This document shows, in pieces, positions 10,555 to 21,203 of a stretch of DNA of 64,000 nucleotides (position 1 is its first letter; each line of letters begins with the position of its first letter). Under the pieces are notes generated by a model that saw only the letters and a list, made by a program, of their open reading frames with translations, did not search any database and was not told the origin of the DNA. The position numbers and the translations under genes are program-made. Origin of the DNA: Tetrapyrgos nigripes (lineage: Eukaryota; Basidiomycota; Agaricomycetes; Agaricales; Campanellaceae); the NCBI GenBank assembly GCA_013368315.1, contig JAACJM010000197.1:93842-157841 (forward strand), in the 5' to 3' direction.

Positions 10555-12033
10555 ATGTCTGCAGAAGAGCCTACAGGGGGTCTTCCAAGTATCTCGGCCC
10601 CTGGTTCACCTACCCAGCAAGCAGGAGACCCATGGACAACGGAGATAGACTCGAAAATTCTCTCCCACCTAGGACAGGTCAAGAAAGACAAGAAGCTGCA
10701 GAGGTGGACCTTCACTGTCCCTGTCTGGACCAATCTGGGCAATGAGTTGGAGTCTCAGGGTTATCCGGGCTTCACTAACACACAACTGAAGGAAAGACTC
10801 GCATTTGTACGTCTATTAACATTTTTTATTTCTTTTTCGAGAACTGAAGTACTTTCAGCTACAAAAACAGCCGCCGAAATCATCAGTTTCCACCCTGCCA
10901 ACACCTTGCACTCCTTCCATCACTTCAGCTCCCGCTCCTGCTCCCACTCCCACTCCTGCTCCTGCTACTACTCCTACAACTCTGCTTCCGGCTGCTACTG
11001 TGAACGACATCGCTAATTGGACCAGTGAGGCAGATACCCATGTGATTACTTTCTTGGAGGACGCAAAGGCCAGGGGTCTTATGTCCGAAAGCAATTTTAA
11101 AGGAACGGCATACTCTCAAGGTGCAAAATACCTGGCCGAAAAAGGATACCACTTCAGTGCCAAGCAGGTCAAAAATTGTTGGACCCGGGTACGTTTATAC
11201 GTTAGATTGACCTACTCACGACTGACAAGAACTATGAAGTTCAAAGCGGACTTCAAGATTGTTGCGAAACTTCGTCTACTCTCAGGTTTCGGATGGTGCC
11301 CCATACGACATATGGTCACTGCGACTGATGAAGTGTGGGACCAGTACATTACGGTACGCTTGATGTTTTTTTTATTTTCTTTCAATCTTGTCCTAATCTT
11401 TTTGTATTTGTAGGGTCACAGAAAGGCACACCCATTTCGCACCCAGCCGTTCCCTCATTATGATGCCATCGCTGGTATTGTTGGCCACAGCACTGCCACT
11501 GGTGCCATGGCGCAGTCATCGGAGAAAGCCAACTTCGCACTTGACTCTTCAGAGGATGAGGAGGGAGAGGATGTAGAGGAGGACGATGACCAGTCTGAAT
11601 GTGAGGAGGAAGCTGAGTCTCCAAAGAAGGTATGTCTCCATTTACTTCGAATACTTTTTTTATTCATAGAACTGCCCAGAAGCGTCATTCCGCTGCCAGT
11701 CCAAAAGCTACACCTGCGCGTAAGTGTCAATGAGTCACTGCTGGTGCCAAAGCCCTCTTCAACATCGATTCTTCAGTGTCATCATTGACCGATAGCATCG
11801 TGTCTGGTTCACTCTTTGCGCCGCCTCCTACTGACTCACCTGAAAAGAAGAAGAAGGCTTTTGATGTTGTATGTGCTGAGGAAGGTCTCAGTCCTCACTC
11901 ATTGGCAAAAGCTCGTTGTGTATTCAGGGGAAGGGGAGAGATTGCTCAGGAGTATCTTAGCTTTGATGCTTCTAGTGAGGAGGAGAAGGAGGCCCGTCAC
12001 TATTGGTTGTTGGCAGAGATGGGTGAGCTCTAA
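10555..12033 (+). CDS. Myb/SANT-like protein of Harbinger element
   Basis: Six exons (10,555-10,806; 10,859-11,188; 11,240-11,353; 11,414-11,629; 11,680-11,719; 11,777-12,033) give 402 aa, with frame closed at every junction. Residues about 25-85 (DPWTTEIDSKILSHLGQVKK) resemble a first helix-turn-helix-like unit. A Pro/Thr-rich linker follows. Then comes a Myb_DNA-bind_3-like domain, WTSEADTHVITFLEDAK through VKNCWTR and LRLLSGFGW, DEVWDQYI, PFPHYDAIAGI. An acidic stretch (EDEEGEDVEEDDDQSE) and a Lys/Glu C-terminus end it. In Harbinger elements this partner protein recruits the transposase to DNA and the nucleus. The start at 10,555 was chosen because a CT-rich tract directly precedes it; upstream in-frame ATGs exist from 10,345. 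Confidence 0.85.
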
Positions 12034-12191
12034 GGTTGTTTCTCTTTGTTGCTTTTTTTTCTAGTTGTTCTATTATACTCTCTCTTTAATTACTGTTCTG
12101 GTACTTCATTTTCTGATAGTCGTTCTTACCAAAAGTTGTTCTTTACCAAAAAGTCAATGATATTGATACTTATTCAAATATAGTATGGAAT

Positions 12192-13578
12192 CTACATATT
12201 AGGAAGTGACTGTGTATGAGGGACACCTGCTCTACGTGCAGTTTCTGCCAAATAGCTCTCCCACATCGCAGTTGCAATACTATCATGGAGCTGAGAGGCT
12301 CTTGTCGTCTCTGCAGAAGAGATGCCAGCTGTTGGTGTGGAGTCTCCATTTGGATCAGGGTCTTCGAGTTCTCGAACCTCTGGAAGTCGGAAAGGATGTT
12401 TTGGTGGATCGTAGATGATGATGGAGTTATGAAGGGCAGCCAGAGCAAGGGGTAATTGGCTCTGGACTCAGAGCGGATATTCACAGACATCCCGAATGAT
12501 AGCCCACCGCTGCTTGACTACTCCGAAGATGTGCTCGATCACATTGCAGAGTTGGGCATGGTGAAGATTGAAGAGCTCTTCTTTTGTCTTTGGTCTGTAT
12601 CCAAGGACATGAGTGAATAGGAATATACAAGACTCGACTGTTTCAAGGACATACCGAATACTAGCAGCTTCCCATTCCCTCAGATGATAACGAACATTAC
12701 AGTAAGGTACCAGGAGTTTGTCACAGACAGGAAATCCTGCATCTGCCAGGTAATATTTACCAGCTGGTACATCAAAACCTGTCTTCAGTGCCTCCTCAAA
12801 AAGATGTGAATTGGCAATGCTACCCTCCCAGCCAGTAAGAATAAAAGAGAAAAACATGTTCTAGTCACAGGCTGCAAACACATTCTGACTGAGGTTGCCT
12901 TTATGATCACGGTAAGGAGCCTTTATGTCCACTGGAGGCCTGGCAAATATATGACTGCCATCAACTGCACCGAGACAGTCTTTGAAAAAGGGAAAGAATT
13001 TTGGATTATTGGCAATGATGGGGTGAAGATGATCGGATAGGGTAGACGTATGTACTTGCTTCGGAACTTGTTCGAGACCATTGCATTGAGAATGTCGTGG
13101 AAGTTTCTGCAAACTACTCAGAGTTGTTTCATCAAAAAGTGACCAGTACTGACCGAGATACAGTTTCTAGGGAATGCTGAAAGCGCTCTGCTACCCGCCT
13201 AACTGACAAATTTGTCACTGCCTGGTAGAGGAAGGTGCTAAGTATCTCATCAACATCCACATATCGACGAGGCTTCAACCCTCCAGATTTCTGCAACTCA
13301 GCCTTGAGCTTGTGAAAAACATGTTGCCGAATACCACAGTTATGAAATAATCTATCTGAGTGCCCATCCAGCAGCTCATCCATCCACTCAGCACCAGAAA
13401 GCTTGGAGGTATGATATTCCTCTGGGAAGTAGCGCTTGTAGCTAGTGGTATGGACAGCGGCAACAACAACAGTAGCAACTGTTGCAATTAGTGCACGACG
13501 ACGACGTTCTAGAGATCGTGAAGGAAGGCGCTGGGATCCGAAGTTGCTAGTGGATTTAGAGGAGCGTGTGCATACCAT
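12192..13578 (-). pseudogene. HARBI1-type DDE transposase, inactivated
   Basis: Reads from ATG at 13,578 (MVCTRSSKSTSNFGSQRL) through FHKLKAELQKSGGLKPRRYV and VRRVAERFQHSLETVSR, then the catalytic motifs GAVDGSHIFARPP (first Asp), KYYLADAGFPVCDKLL (second Asp) and NVIEHIFGVVKQRW (Glu), and a tail with LALAALHNSIII ending at TAG 12,194-12,192. The DDE triad is present. Three lesions disable it: an in-frame TAG at 12,863-12,861 (after AACD), an in-frame TGA at 12,470-12,468 (after EYPL), and a frame change near 13,030-13,055 between SRNFHDILNAMV and SDHLHPIIANNPKF. The neighbouring Myb-like gene is intact, so the element is likely non-autonomous now. Confidence 0.88.
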
Positions 13579-15479
13579 TGTGCTGCATCCAATGCGCTCT
13601 CAAACGTAATAGTACATCTGCAAACATTGCTACAACATGACATAAAAAGTGATATTCCCACACATCGGCTAAGTTACGGAAACGGAACGCTACGTGATGC
13701 TACAAATTACAAATGGCATCCAAATAGGCCCTTATATTGAGACCTCGCTACTTGAGTTATTTGCAAACCAAAAGGTTTTCAGTTGGTAAGTAAAGATCCA
13801 GAAAAGAGATTTCATTGACTGAGATTTTATTAGGCTTTCTGCAACAAACTGCACTTGCATCTACGATTTCAGCCTGTCTCTCCCCAGGCAGTATGTGAAG
13901 AACAACCCTCTTGCATTTGGAATGATGTCTATGGCAGAAGGAAGTCAGGTACCGCCTTCTTGGCCAACGACTTCCATTTTACGGCCAGATGATGTCCTGA
14001 ATGGCTTTTTCTTGTACTCCCTTCTCTGTGACTATGCCGAGAGGAGTCGAATCCTTGCTTTACCACACAATGAGAGCTCACATGCAGCTCAGCTTAGACC
14101 CACCCTGGCAGAGCGCAACAAACGAATGGAAGGTATTGGGCAGGAACATTATTTGCATGCATGTGATTCGTGCTTTAAGATGTACCAGGATGAACACGGT
14201 GTCATCAGTAATAAATCTTTTTCTTTCTCCAAGGCTTCACTGATTTTCTTTCTATTTTCAAGGGAAAATGCAGGCTGCAGTCTGTGATGGTAACACAATC
14301 GGCCATCCATGCTGTGCTGTCCATGATTGCAAAATACCACTTGCTAGTCATAGCGAGAGGTTTTGTCCGATGCATCTTGAGATGCATGGGTGTATTTGTG
14401 TGGTGGATGACTGTCCTGAAAGGTATGAAAAGGGCTTTCAGACATGTTCAGGACATCGTCAATTCGAGGATGCCTATTCGGCTCATGGACAGGCCTTCTT
14501 TCAGCTTAGATCAAAGCTGAAAAAGGCAGGAGTCTCCGTTCCTGATAACTCCACCTTATTGGACTTGAAAGAGGATAATGAGGAAGCAGTCATTGAGTCA
14601 GATGACTGCAATACAAAGCCAGCAGTGGGAAATAGGAAGCTCAAAGCAATTTTTGGTCAGCGTCGTACTCACAATGAACAGTTGACCATGCGTCCATGTG
14701 GCATCATACTGTCTTGTGCAACTTTCTTTGGTTCAGAAGCTTGTCTCCGGCACAAACATAAGTGAGCTTCCTTACTATAACAATTTATACTCACCTCGAT
14801 CTTTCAAGAAATTCCTGAAGGCCACATTCCCCACGCCTGAGTCGACTCCCGAATTCTTGTTCTACGATAATGCATGCACCCTCACTAAACATCAAACAGC
14901 GATGGGTGATCATCATTTCCAGAACACCGCTCAACCTGTCCTAAGCACAAGGACACTGACCTACACTGCCAACGCTTCCATAGCCCTGCTGCTTTTCATG
15001 AACTTCGGTCTTCAACACGTCAATCTGTGAGCAGACTAATGTTTGGCTGGGAGGATACATAGCTGTAGTCCGGAATATGGAGGTTACAAGGTATAACTTT
15101 TATCTCGATAAAATGATTAAACATCGCAATCACTACGTTATCAAGGAGCTCCAGAAAAAAGGTCAGCATCCATGGATGATTCCTCCATCATTATTTTCCT
15201 TACAATAGACAAGGATACTTAGTTCTTTAGACTTCTATTGCATGATCAGACTATGTAGGATGCGTATTACAATGAAGCCTAGTGAAAGAATAGTTCTAGT
15301 GTTCAGACTTGTACAACTTGAGTGATGGATGGTAGACTCAGATCCTCGCAGATCTTGTTACATTTGTGATTAACCTTGAAGTGCGCCAATCCAGCTAGAC
15401 CTTCACTCCCAAGGAACTCACGGCCAATCTCACTGATGTATAGAGAATGATGGAAGGTTTCAGTTCATCGTGGTAAAAA

Positions 15480-18113
15480 AACCTCAAGTGCTCACCATGT
15501 ATGGGTCACTACGTTGTAAATGTACAATTTCCCTGCAGAGTCCAAGATTCCTGTACAAATGTGTATCAGAAAAGTTTGATGAACAAATCACTGTGACCTA
15601 GACATACCTTGGAAGTCCACATAGACCTTTCTACCATTGTATGCATGATGGATGTAATGAGAAAGTGCTGTGAATGTCTCGTTAACATCAAGGTTAGTGA
15701 TCAATTTACTGTCGACCCATTCATGTGCTATGCCACAAATGTCGCACATATCCAATAGGTATGTTTGTAGCACTTCAAAGCCTGTTTAGATGACAGTTAG
15801 TTCAAAAGAGGATTCACTGAGTAAAAGAAAAATAAGTCACCGAGAATGTCAGTGCATTCTCTCGCTGCTGCTTCCTGAAACTCCTGGTGGAGCACTCGAA
15901 GAGTGTGAAGTCTTCCACCTTCTATGTGTATTGCATAATCTGCAGATGTCCAACGTGGAGACCACCATCCGCTTTTTAGGTGCCAGAAGAACTTGAGAGC
16001 TAAGTTGATCTTCTTGCCTCGATAGTTACAGAATCCCTGAAATGGCATAGAGTTCAGTATTCAGAACAATAAACACGAGATGATGAACTGAACGTACATA
16101 GTAAACCTCTTTTGCATTACCTTTTGCGTGTCTACAAACCATCTAGCAATTATCGTCCCCTCTTCTGATGTCTGAAATTCAGAGATTTTGAATGACCACA
16201 TGTCATACTCAGAGTCATCGCTGAACTTGTAGGTAGTTCTTCCACAAATGAATGGCAGAACTCCACCACAACTCAGGGATGTCTCTTGCATGTAGATAAC
16301 TAGTCCACTTTCACAAGTGACAATGCCATCTAAATCAGTGATGTAGCAGTCAGTGATGATTTAGAGTAATTGAATAAGTCTGTACCTTTTAAATAGGACA
16401 CAACTAGGAGTTGTAAAATTCTCTGATCCAGTATCTGTCACCGAAAAGTCATAGAAGTCCTCACCATTGTTATCACTATCCGTAGTGGCTTTTTGGTGTG
16501 TATCTTTTGAATCTGAAATGTATGTTATTAGTCTATCATTAGATACTAAAGGCAACTGACATACTGAACCAATTACGCCACCTTCCATCTTTTGATCTTC
16601 CGGCCTTCTCAAACTGACTTACATCTAAATCCAAGTTCTTGACCTTTCAAATGATACCGACAGCCCGGTAAACGGTAGCAGAAACAAACTTGGACCCAGG
16701 AAATTCCTTCATGAACGCTGCTTCGAGGTCAGTGACTGTTTTTTACAGGTAGAAGCGCTTCAAGACCAGGAATCATATCCATGACATAGGTACGAGGGAA
16801 TGGGATAGGTGCAATTTGTCAAGTTTGAGAGGATTGAGAGGGTGAACTGGAAATGTCAGGCTGAGATAATAATGGCACTGTAGCGGGTCCCTGAACGAGT
16901 CTATGACCAGAGAGCTTGGAAATCTTGTCATCAACACCTGGGCAGTCTCGAGTGATCCCTAAAAGATGGGGTGCACGAAGGAGCAAGCGGGGCTTCTCAA
17001 ACGAGACTTGTAGAGGACTAGTGAGCATCTCGTTTACCCATTTTCTATGTTGAACAGAGTAGACGTCTATATTGTCAACACCCTCATCTAGCTTGTGTGT
17101 CAGAAGGGAATGCTCTGCCGGAATCAAGTATCCTGGGCGAGAAGTGAGAAGGCTCAATGAGTCTGGACCTTCATTGGGCTAGAAAACAATATGCATCACT
17201 TGAAAGTCAGTTCCAGTCATGTGTAAGGGGAAGATAAACATACCTTTGAGTACAATGTAACCAAAACCTTGTTTTGTGTCTGTTCCTTTAATTGCTTCTC
17301 CATCTCCATAGCGTTGCAATGACTAGCATTAGCAGCTTGCTTTTGTGCAATGGTCCGACCCCATTCTTCATTCAGAGGTCGTGCATAAGCCCTGCTAGTA
17401 ACGGGGTTTGATGGACTTGAGGCAAGATCACTGTGAACGGCGGCTACAAGCGACAAATAAAATAGTAAATGGAAGTTTACACGTCAAGGAAAGATGAAGA
17501 TACATACTAGAACTTGAAGACTGAGTCACACTGGCAGTCACTAACTCCAATACATTGTCATCGCTAGGTGTAGGCGTTGTAGATGCTAAGTATCCCTCTA
17601 TCAGTGATGAGTCCAAACCTATACATGAAATAGTACTCACATGAAGGTGGCACAATAGTACGATGTGCAGCGCAAGTCTGATTGCGCATTCGGCAGCATG
17701 GAGCACATAAAATGCCAACACAGGCCTTGTTAACACGTCATTTCGAGCCACAGTCAGGGCACTTGGCACCCTCCACTGAACCTTGAGTCGTAATGAGATG
17801 TTCTTTCGCTGATTGGCGTTGAGCATATTGGACTTGAACTGCTTCAGGGATTTGCTCAATGGGTGTTGATTCTGCATACCATACAAATTGGTTATAGCCT
17901 GGGTCCGAACACTAAGATAGCATGGAAAAGCATCAGACTACCACCCAATACTGATAAACAAAACAGTTTACTTACCACACAGAAGGGCCGGCCATAGTTC
18001 GTAACGACGTTACGCAGTCCTGAGCCATGCAACATTGGTCCCAGTGAAAAGCGAAGGCATTTCAGACACTGATCGGGATTGAGAGGTGGAAGCGAGTATG
18101 GTGAAAGGGAAGC
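15480..18113 (-). pseudogene. KDZ companion gene, cysteine-rich, broken
   Basis: Begins MASLSPYSLPPLNPDQCLKC at 18,113. A treble-clef-like cluster follows near 17,760-17,640: KCPDCGSK, then KACVGILCAPCCRMRN and TCAAH. After that come a Ser/Thr region, a charged helix (PLNEEWGRTIAQKQAANASH), VYSVQHRKWVNEMLTSPLQV, and several more exons down to ILDSAGKLYIYNVVTHTW near 15,490. The CCR-C-H cluster type is seen in accessory proteins of basidiomycete KDZ elements (from memory, not searched). An in-frame TGA follows GSK near 17,742, where Arg would be expected. The role is unknown; it probably assists DNA binding of the transposon. It converges on the transposase gene. Confidence 0.5.
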
Positions 18114-18466
18114 CATTGGTCCAGAGAATGTCTAACAAGTTCAAGGACTCGGAATACTCAAAGCTCACAGATATTTACCTACTGGCTTTTATACCCTCTT
18201 CACATTTGAAACCTAAAGTAGTCTCATTGGCTGTTATTGTAGTGCTTGTAACGTGGTGTAGTCGTCAGTGAGGAGAGCTGAGTGAGCAAGATGTGTCACA
18301 AAATTTCGGAAAAAAGTTGTGGAAAAACTTTGATTTATTTGAGGGAAGAGACGTTGATACCCCTACTACATATCTGTAGGTTTAGACAAATGAAATCCAC
18401 TGTAGTGCGCAGGTATTTCCAGTAGTTGTTTATAGAGTATCGACGATGATGGTAGGAGATATTATA

Positions 18467-18777
18467 TTGTACGCTGTTCGAATGAAATTGTTGACTTTGC
18501 TAGCATTGTGAAATGGATAAAATCAAGAATAGTGTTGTTATTGAGGTGTGAAGTTAAGGAAGAAGAGGAGAAGTGGCCAATAGTGGCCGTGGTGAATCGT
18601 TGACAGTGCTGTCCGATGATGATGAGCGAGGGTGTTGAGGGTGAGGCACTGGTGACGTGTACCTGTGGCATTGTTTGTCAAAGCCTTAAGCAAAAGTTGC
18701 TGATCGGTCCGTTCCGTAATATGTATTCTCATTCTCATTCTCGTTCTCGTTCTCGCACCCAGTCGGCTAGGCATTCT
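18467..18777 (-). repeat. KDZ right terminal inverted repeat
   Basis: The complement of this segment aligns with 9151-9465, including the region that on the left encodes the transposase N-terminus. Notable shared blocks are TGCCTCACCCTCAACACCCT and GACAGCACTGTCAACGATTC. The ATG of the left copy is ACG here, so the duplicated start is not usable. Confidence 0.85.
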
Positions 18778-18779
18778 GG

Positions 18780-19565
18780 CTCCTCCATACAGTCAGCAAA
18801 TTCCAGACTATGCTGATATGCTGTTCCCTTATTTTGGACATCGTGTCACGCACAGCGATGACCCACATTTGCCTCGTTTTGGTCTTTTCAGCGTGTGGCT
18901 ATGCTCATTAGCTCCTCCTGATTGGCTGTCAGTTTTCACGTGCAGAGATGGCCCACAATTTTCCTTGTCAATTATGCATTATGCAATTTATAGCCATTTT
19001 GGCAGGGAGCACCATGTTTGTTCCTGGAAATCTTCATGCATTTTGAGATGTTCGACTGTAGATCAGATTTTGTTCCCAATATCCAGGTCTCAAGACACTC
19101 AAACATCCGCATTTTTCAGAATTTTGTTCCAGGCATGGCTATGACTCAGAGGGAAATGTGGGCCATCGCTGCGCATGGTACGATGATGAGGCCCAAATAA
19201 GGGAGTGGCATATCAGCATGGTATGGAATTTGCCGACTGAATGGAGGAGGATCGAGCATAGCCACATGCTGGATCGTGAAAACGAGGCCATTGCTGCGTG
19301 TGGCACGATGACGAGGCCCAAAATAAAGTAGCAGCATATCAGCACAGTATGGAATTTGCTGACTGAATGGAGGAGCTATTGAGCATAGCCACACGCTGGA
19401 TCGTCAGGTTATAAGAACGAGGGAAATGTGGGCCATCGCTGCGCGTGGCACGATGACGAGGCCCAAAATAAGGGAGCGGCATATCAGCACAGTATGGAAT
19501 TTGCCAACTGAATGGTAGAGCTATTGAGCATAGCCACAGGCTGGAACGTCGGGTTATAAGAACGA
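18780..19565. repeat. 135-bp tandem array with inverted copy
   Basis: Three head-to-tail units of about 135 bp start near 19,149, 19,281 and 19,415. Each has GGGCCATCGCTGCGC, ACGAGGCCCAAAATAA, CATATCAGCACAGTATGGAA and GAGCATAGCCACACGCTGG. A diverged unit in the opposite orientation lies at 18,783-18,920. This suggests a TIR element whose right end has expanded in tandem. It starts right at the edge of the KDZ element. Confidence 0.8.
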
Positions 19566-19792
19566 GTCCCTTAAAAGGGCCTGGGTGTTACTAACGCTAA
19601 TCATCAAAATTATGCACAGAAATTTTCAAAAATAGCCTCTAATCATCAGCTTTCGAGGTCTTAAGAGAACACGAGACATTTTTAGGCCAACATGGCGCCC
19701 CGAAACAGCGACGCCCCTATAGAAGTCGAATTTCGGGGACTCAAGAAGCTCCTTGGAGACTTCAAGAGTGCGACGAGACATACATGAGAGTA

Positions 19793-21203
19793 GTAACTAC
19801 ATCAGTAAAATAACCGTTTTATAGAGAGTATAGAAGTATAGCAGGTATAGGTACTTCAAATTTCTATACACTTTTTCTTATGCGAAGGATGACACCTCAT
19901 GTATAGAAAACATGTCCTGTATAGAATCTTGTCAAACAATCTTCAGTACTTATTCCACTTATACCTGCTGCTAGCATGGTTGATCACTAGTACTATAGCT
20001 GCCACTGAACGACTCAGCTTTGACGTTGAGAACCTACTAAGTACCCATCTATGTAATGATATCATAGTAGTACTTACATGCACTATACTGATATTATGAT
20101 AATAATGACTCGCTGGCACGCTTATCTGACCTTCCCAATCTCAACACAGAGGTCTTTTCTGAATGCATGAGTGTACAGGGAAATCGGTGGCATACTAGGG
20201 CGTAGTAGAGAAGGTTGACGATCACGTGAATGAAGTTTCAAGCAGAGTTTGAAGATTTTTGTTGATCAAATCTGCAGACTTCACGTCACTTTCTTACCTT
20301 TCCCTTCCACCCACCTCTCACCCCAACTCATCCCATCCCACCTACTTTTCCGTCACCCAATCGCCAGCAAAGCCTTCAAGGACTTTCCCTTCGCAGTTTT
20401 GGATCCTCCATGGGTGTTCCTTGAGCCCAATGGCTCCACGACATCGGGGTTGATGTCCTTTCTGTCATTGGTATCTGGTTAGAGCTTGCTGCGAGGAAGA
20501 GTATAGGATCCATAAGTGCTTTATATTGATTTGGTGAGTGACTGTGTCTACGCATTGGTTCACTGCTTATGATTATATTCTGGTTCTCTTCTGTTTTCAG
20601 CTTTCCAAACCTCAACGTTGATGACCGCAGTCCTCCTCTCCTCTCCAACCTATGCTTCAGTGAGTAGTTCTATCAGACTCTCAACTTTCACAGGCTCTGA
20701 CTCTGTTTCGTCACAGGTTTCCAGCAGTCTTTTTTGGTCGCATCTGCTCAGTGAGGAGATGTGGTCAATGGTGTGTATACATGTCTCAATGACCAGTTTT
20801 TCTTTCCACTGTAGCTCGCTGACGATGTCTCGATGGTTCGGTCAAAGTATGGGTGAATGGGCGAACAGAGAAATGAGCAATTCGAAAGGTCACATCTTGT
20901 ACTATACTTGCAAGATTCCTGTATTGCTATGTACTCGAATGTGATATTGCTTTCAACGATTAATTTCATGTGCTAAGCAAGCTATGAGGAATGAGAAAAA
21001 AAAACAAGTTATATAGCCAACATAGGAAGTGTGAGGATGTATAGGAAGCATCACCTTGGCTCATGCCACTCTATACATGTGTATAGACCCACGCATGCCC
21101 CCCCTCCTCTATGCATCCCTAGTTGACATAGGAAGTATAGTACTATGCCTCCTATACCATCCTATACGCATCTATAAACTTGTTATTTTACTGATGTAGT
21201 TAC
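19793..21203. mobile_element. Non-autonomous TIR element, 1.4 kb
   Basis: The left end (GTAACTACATCAGTAAAATA, then TTTATAGA-GTATAG repeats) matches the complement of the right end (21,140-21,203) over about 60 bp with small gaps. The inside has no recognised transposase. A target duplication was not identified. Short exon-like segments (20,260-20,640) with plausible splice sites exist but carry no family motif I recognise. Confidence 0.65.

Larger units (their letters stand above)
10272..13731. mobile_element. PIF/Harbinger transposon, 3460 bp
   Basis: Terminal inverted repeats GGGCCTATTCGGATGCC and GGGCCTATTTGGATGCC (16 of 17 match) are flanked by TTA on both sides (10,269-10,271 and 13,732-13,734), the 3-bp duplication typical of PIF/Harbinger. 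Inside are the two expected genes, a Myb/SANT-like DNA-binding protein on plus and an HARBI1-type DDE nuclease on minus, converging tail to tail at about 12.03-12.19 kb. It is inserted 1 bp to the right of the foldback element, within the KDZ transposase. Confidence 0.93.
9343..15208 (+). pseudogene. KDZ transposase with CxC5/CxC6 clusters, interrupted
   Basis: Exon 1 begins MATIGHFSSSSLTSHLN at 9343 and leads to a Cys cluster (SPFCQVPSCPHAAS, YCR|GCYSRYYLNYHV), matching the CxC5 cysteine cluster associated with KDZ transposases. The frame stops at RDFF (10,027), where a foldback and then a Harbinger element are inserted. It resumes at 13,732 as YIETSLLELFANQ. A second cluster follows (HPCCAVHDCKIPL, CPMHLEMHGCICVVDDC, CSGHRQFEDAY), matching CxC6. 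The catalytic region shows EFLFYDNACTL (acidic residue), KHKDTDLHCQ, then SEQTNVWLGGY with the catalytic Glu candidate, ending at a TAG at 15,206. Several small indels near 14.76, 14.94 and 15.03 kb shift the frame, so it was dead or dying independent of the insertions. Family assignment is from motif order. Confidence 0.78.
9147..18779. mobile_element. KDZ transposon, degenerate, with nested insertions
   Basis: Long inverted repeats (9151-9465 and 18,467-18,777, ends reading ACTGGG) bound a KDZ-type transposase relic on the plus strand and a cysteine-rich companion gene on the minus strand, the two converging near 15.2-15.5 kb. KDZ (Kyakuja-Dileera-Zisupton) elements are widespread in basidiomycetes. 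About 3.7 kb of the 9.6-kb span is later insertions (foldback 10,028-10,267; Harbinger 10,272-13,731). A target duplication was not identified, so exact termini are uncertain by a few bases. Confidence 0.8.

Noticed and set aside
10345..11016. Long open frame starting at 10,345 as a separate gene
   Set aside because: Its first part is the terminal repeat and 5' region of the Harbinger element, and its end runs into intron 1 of the Myb-like gene. The spliced model from 10,555 is better.
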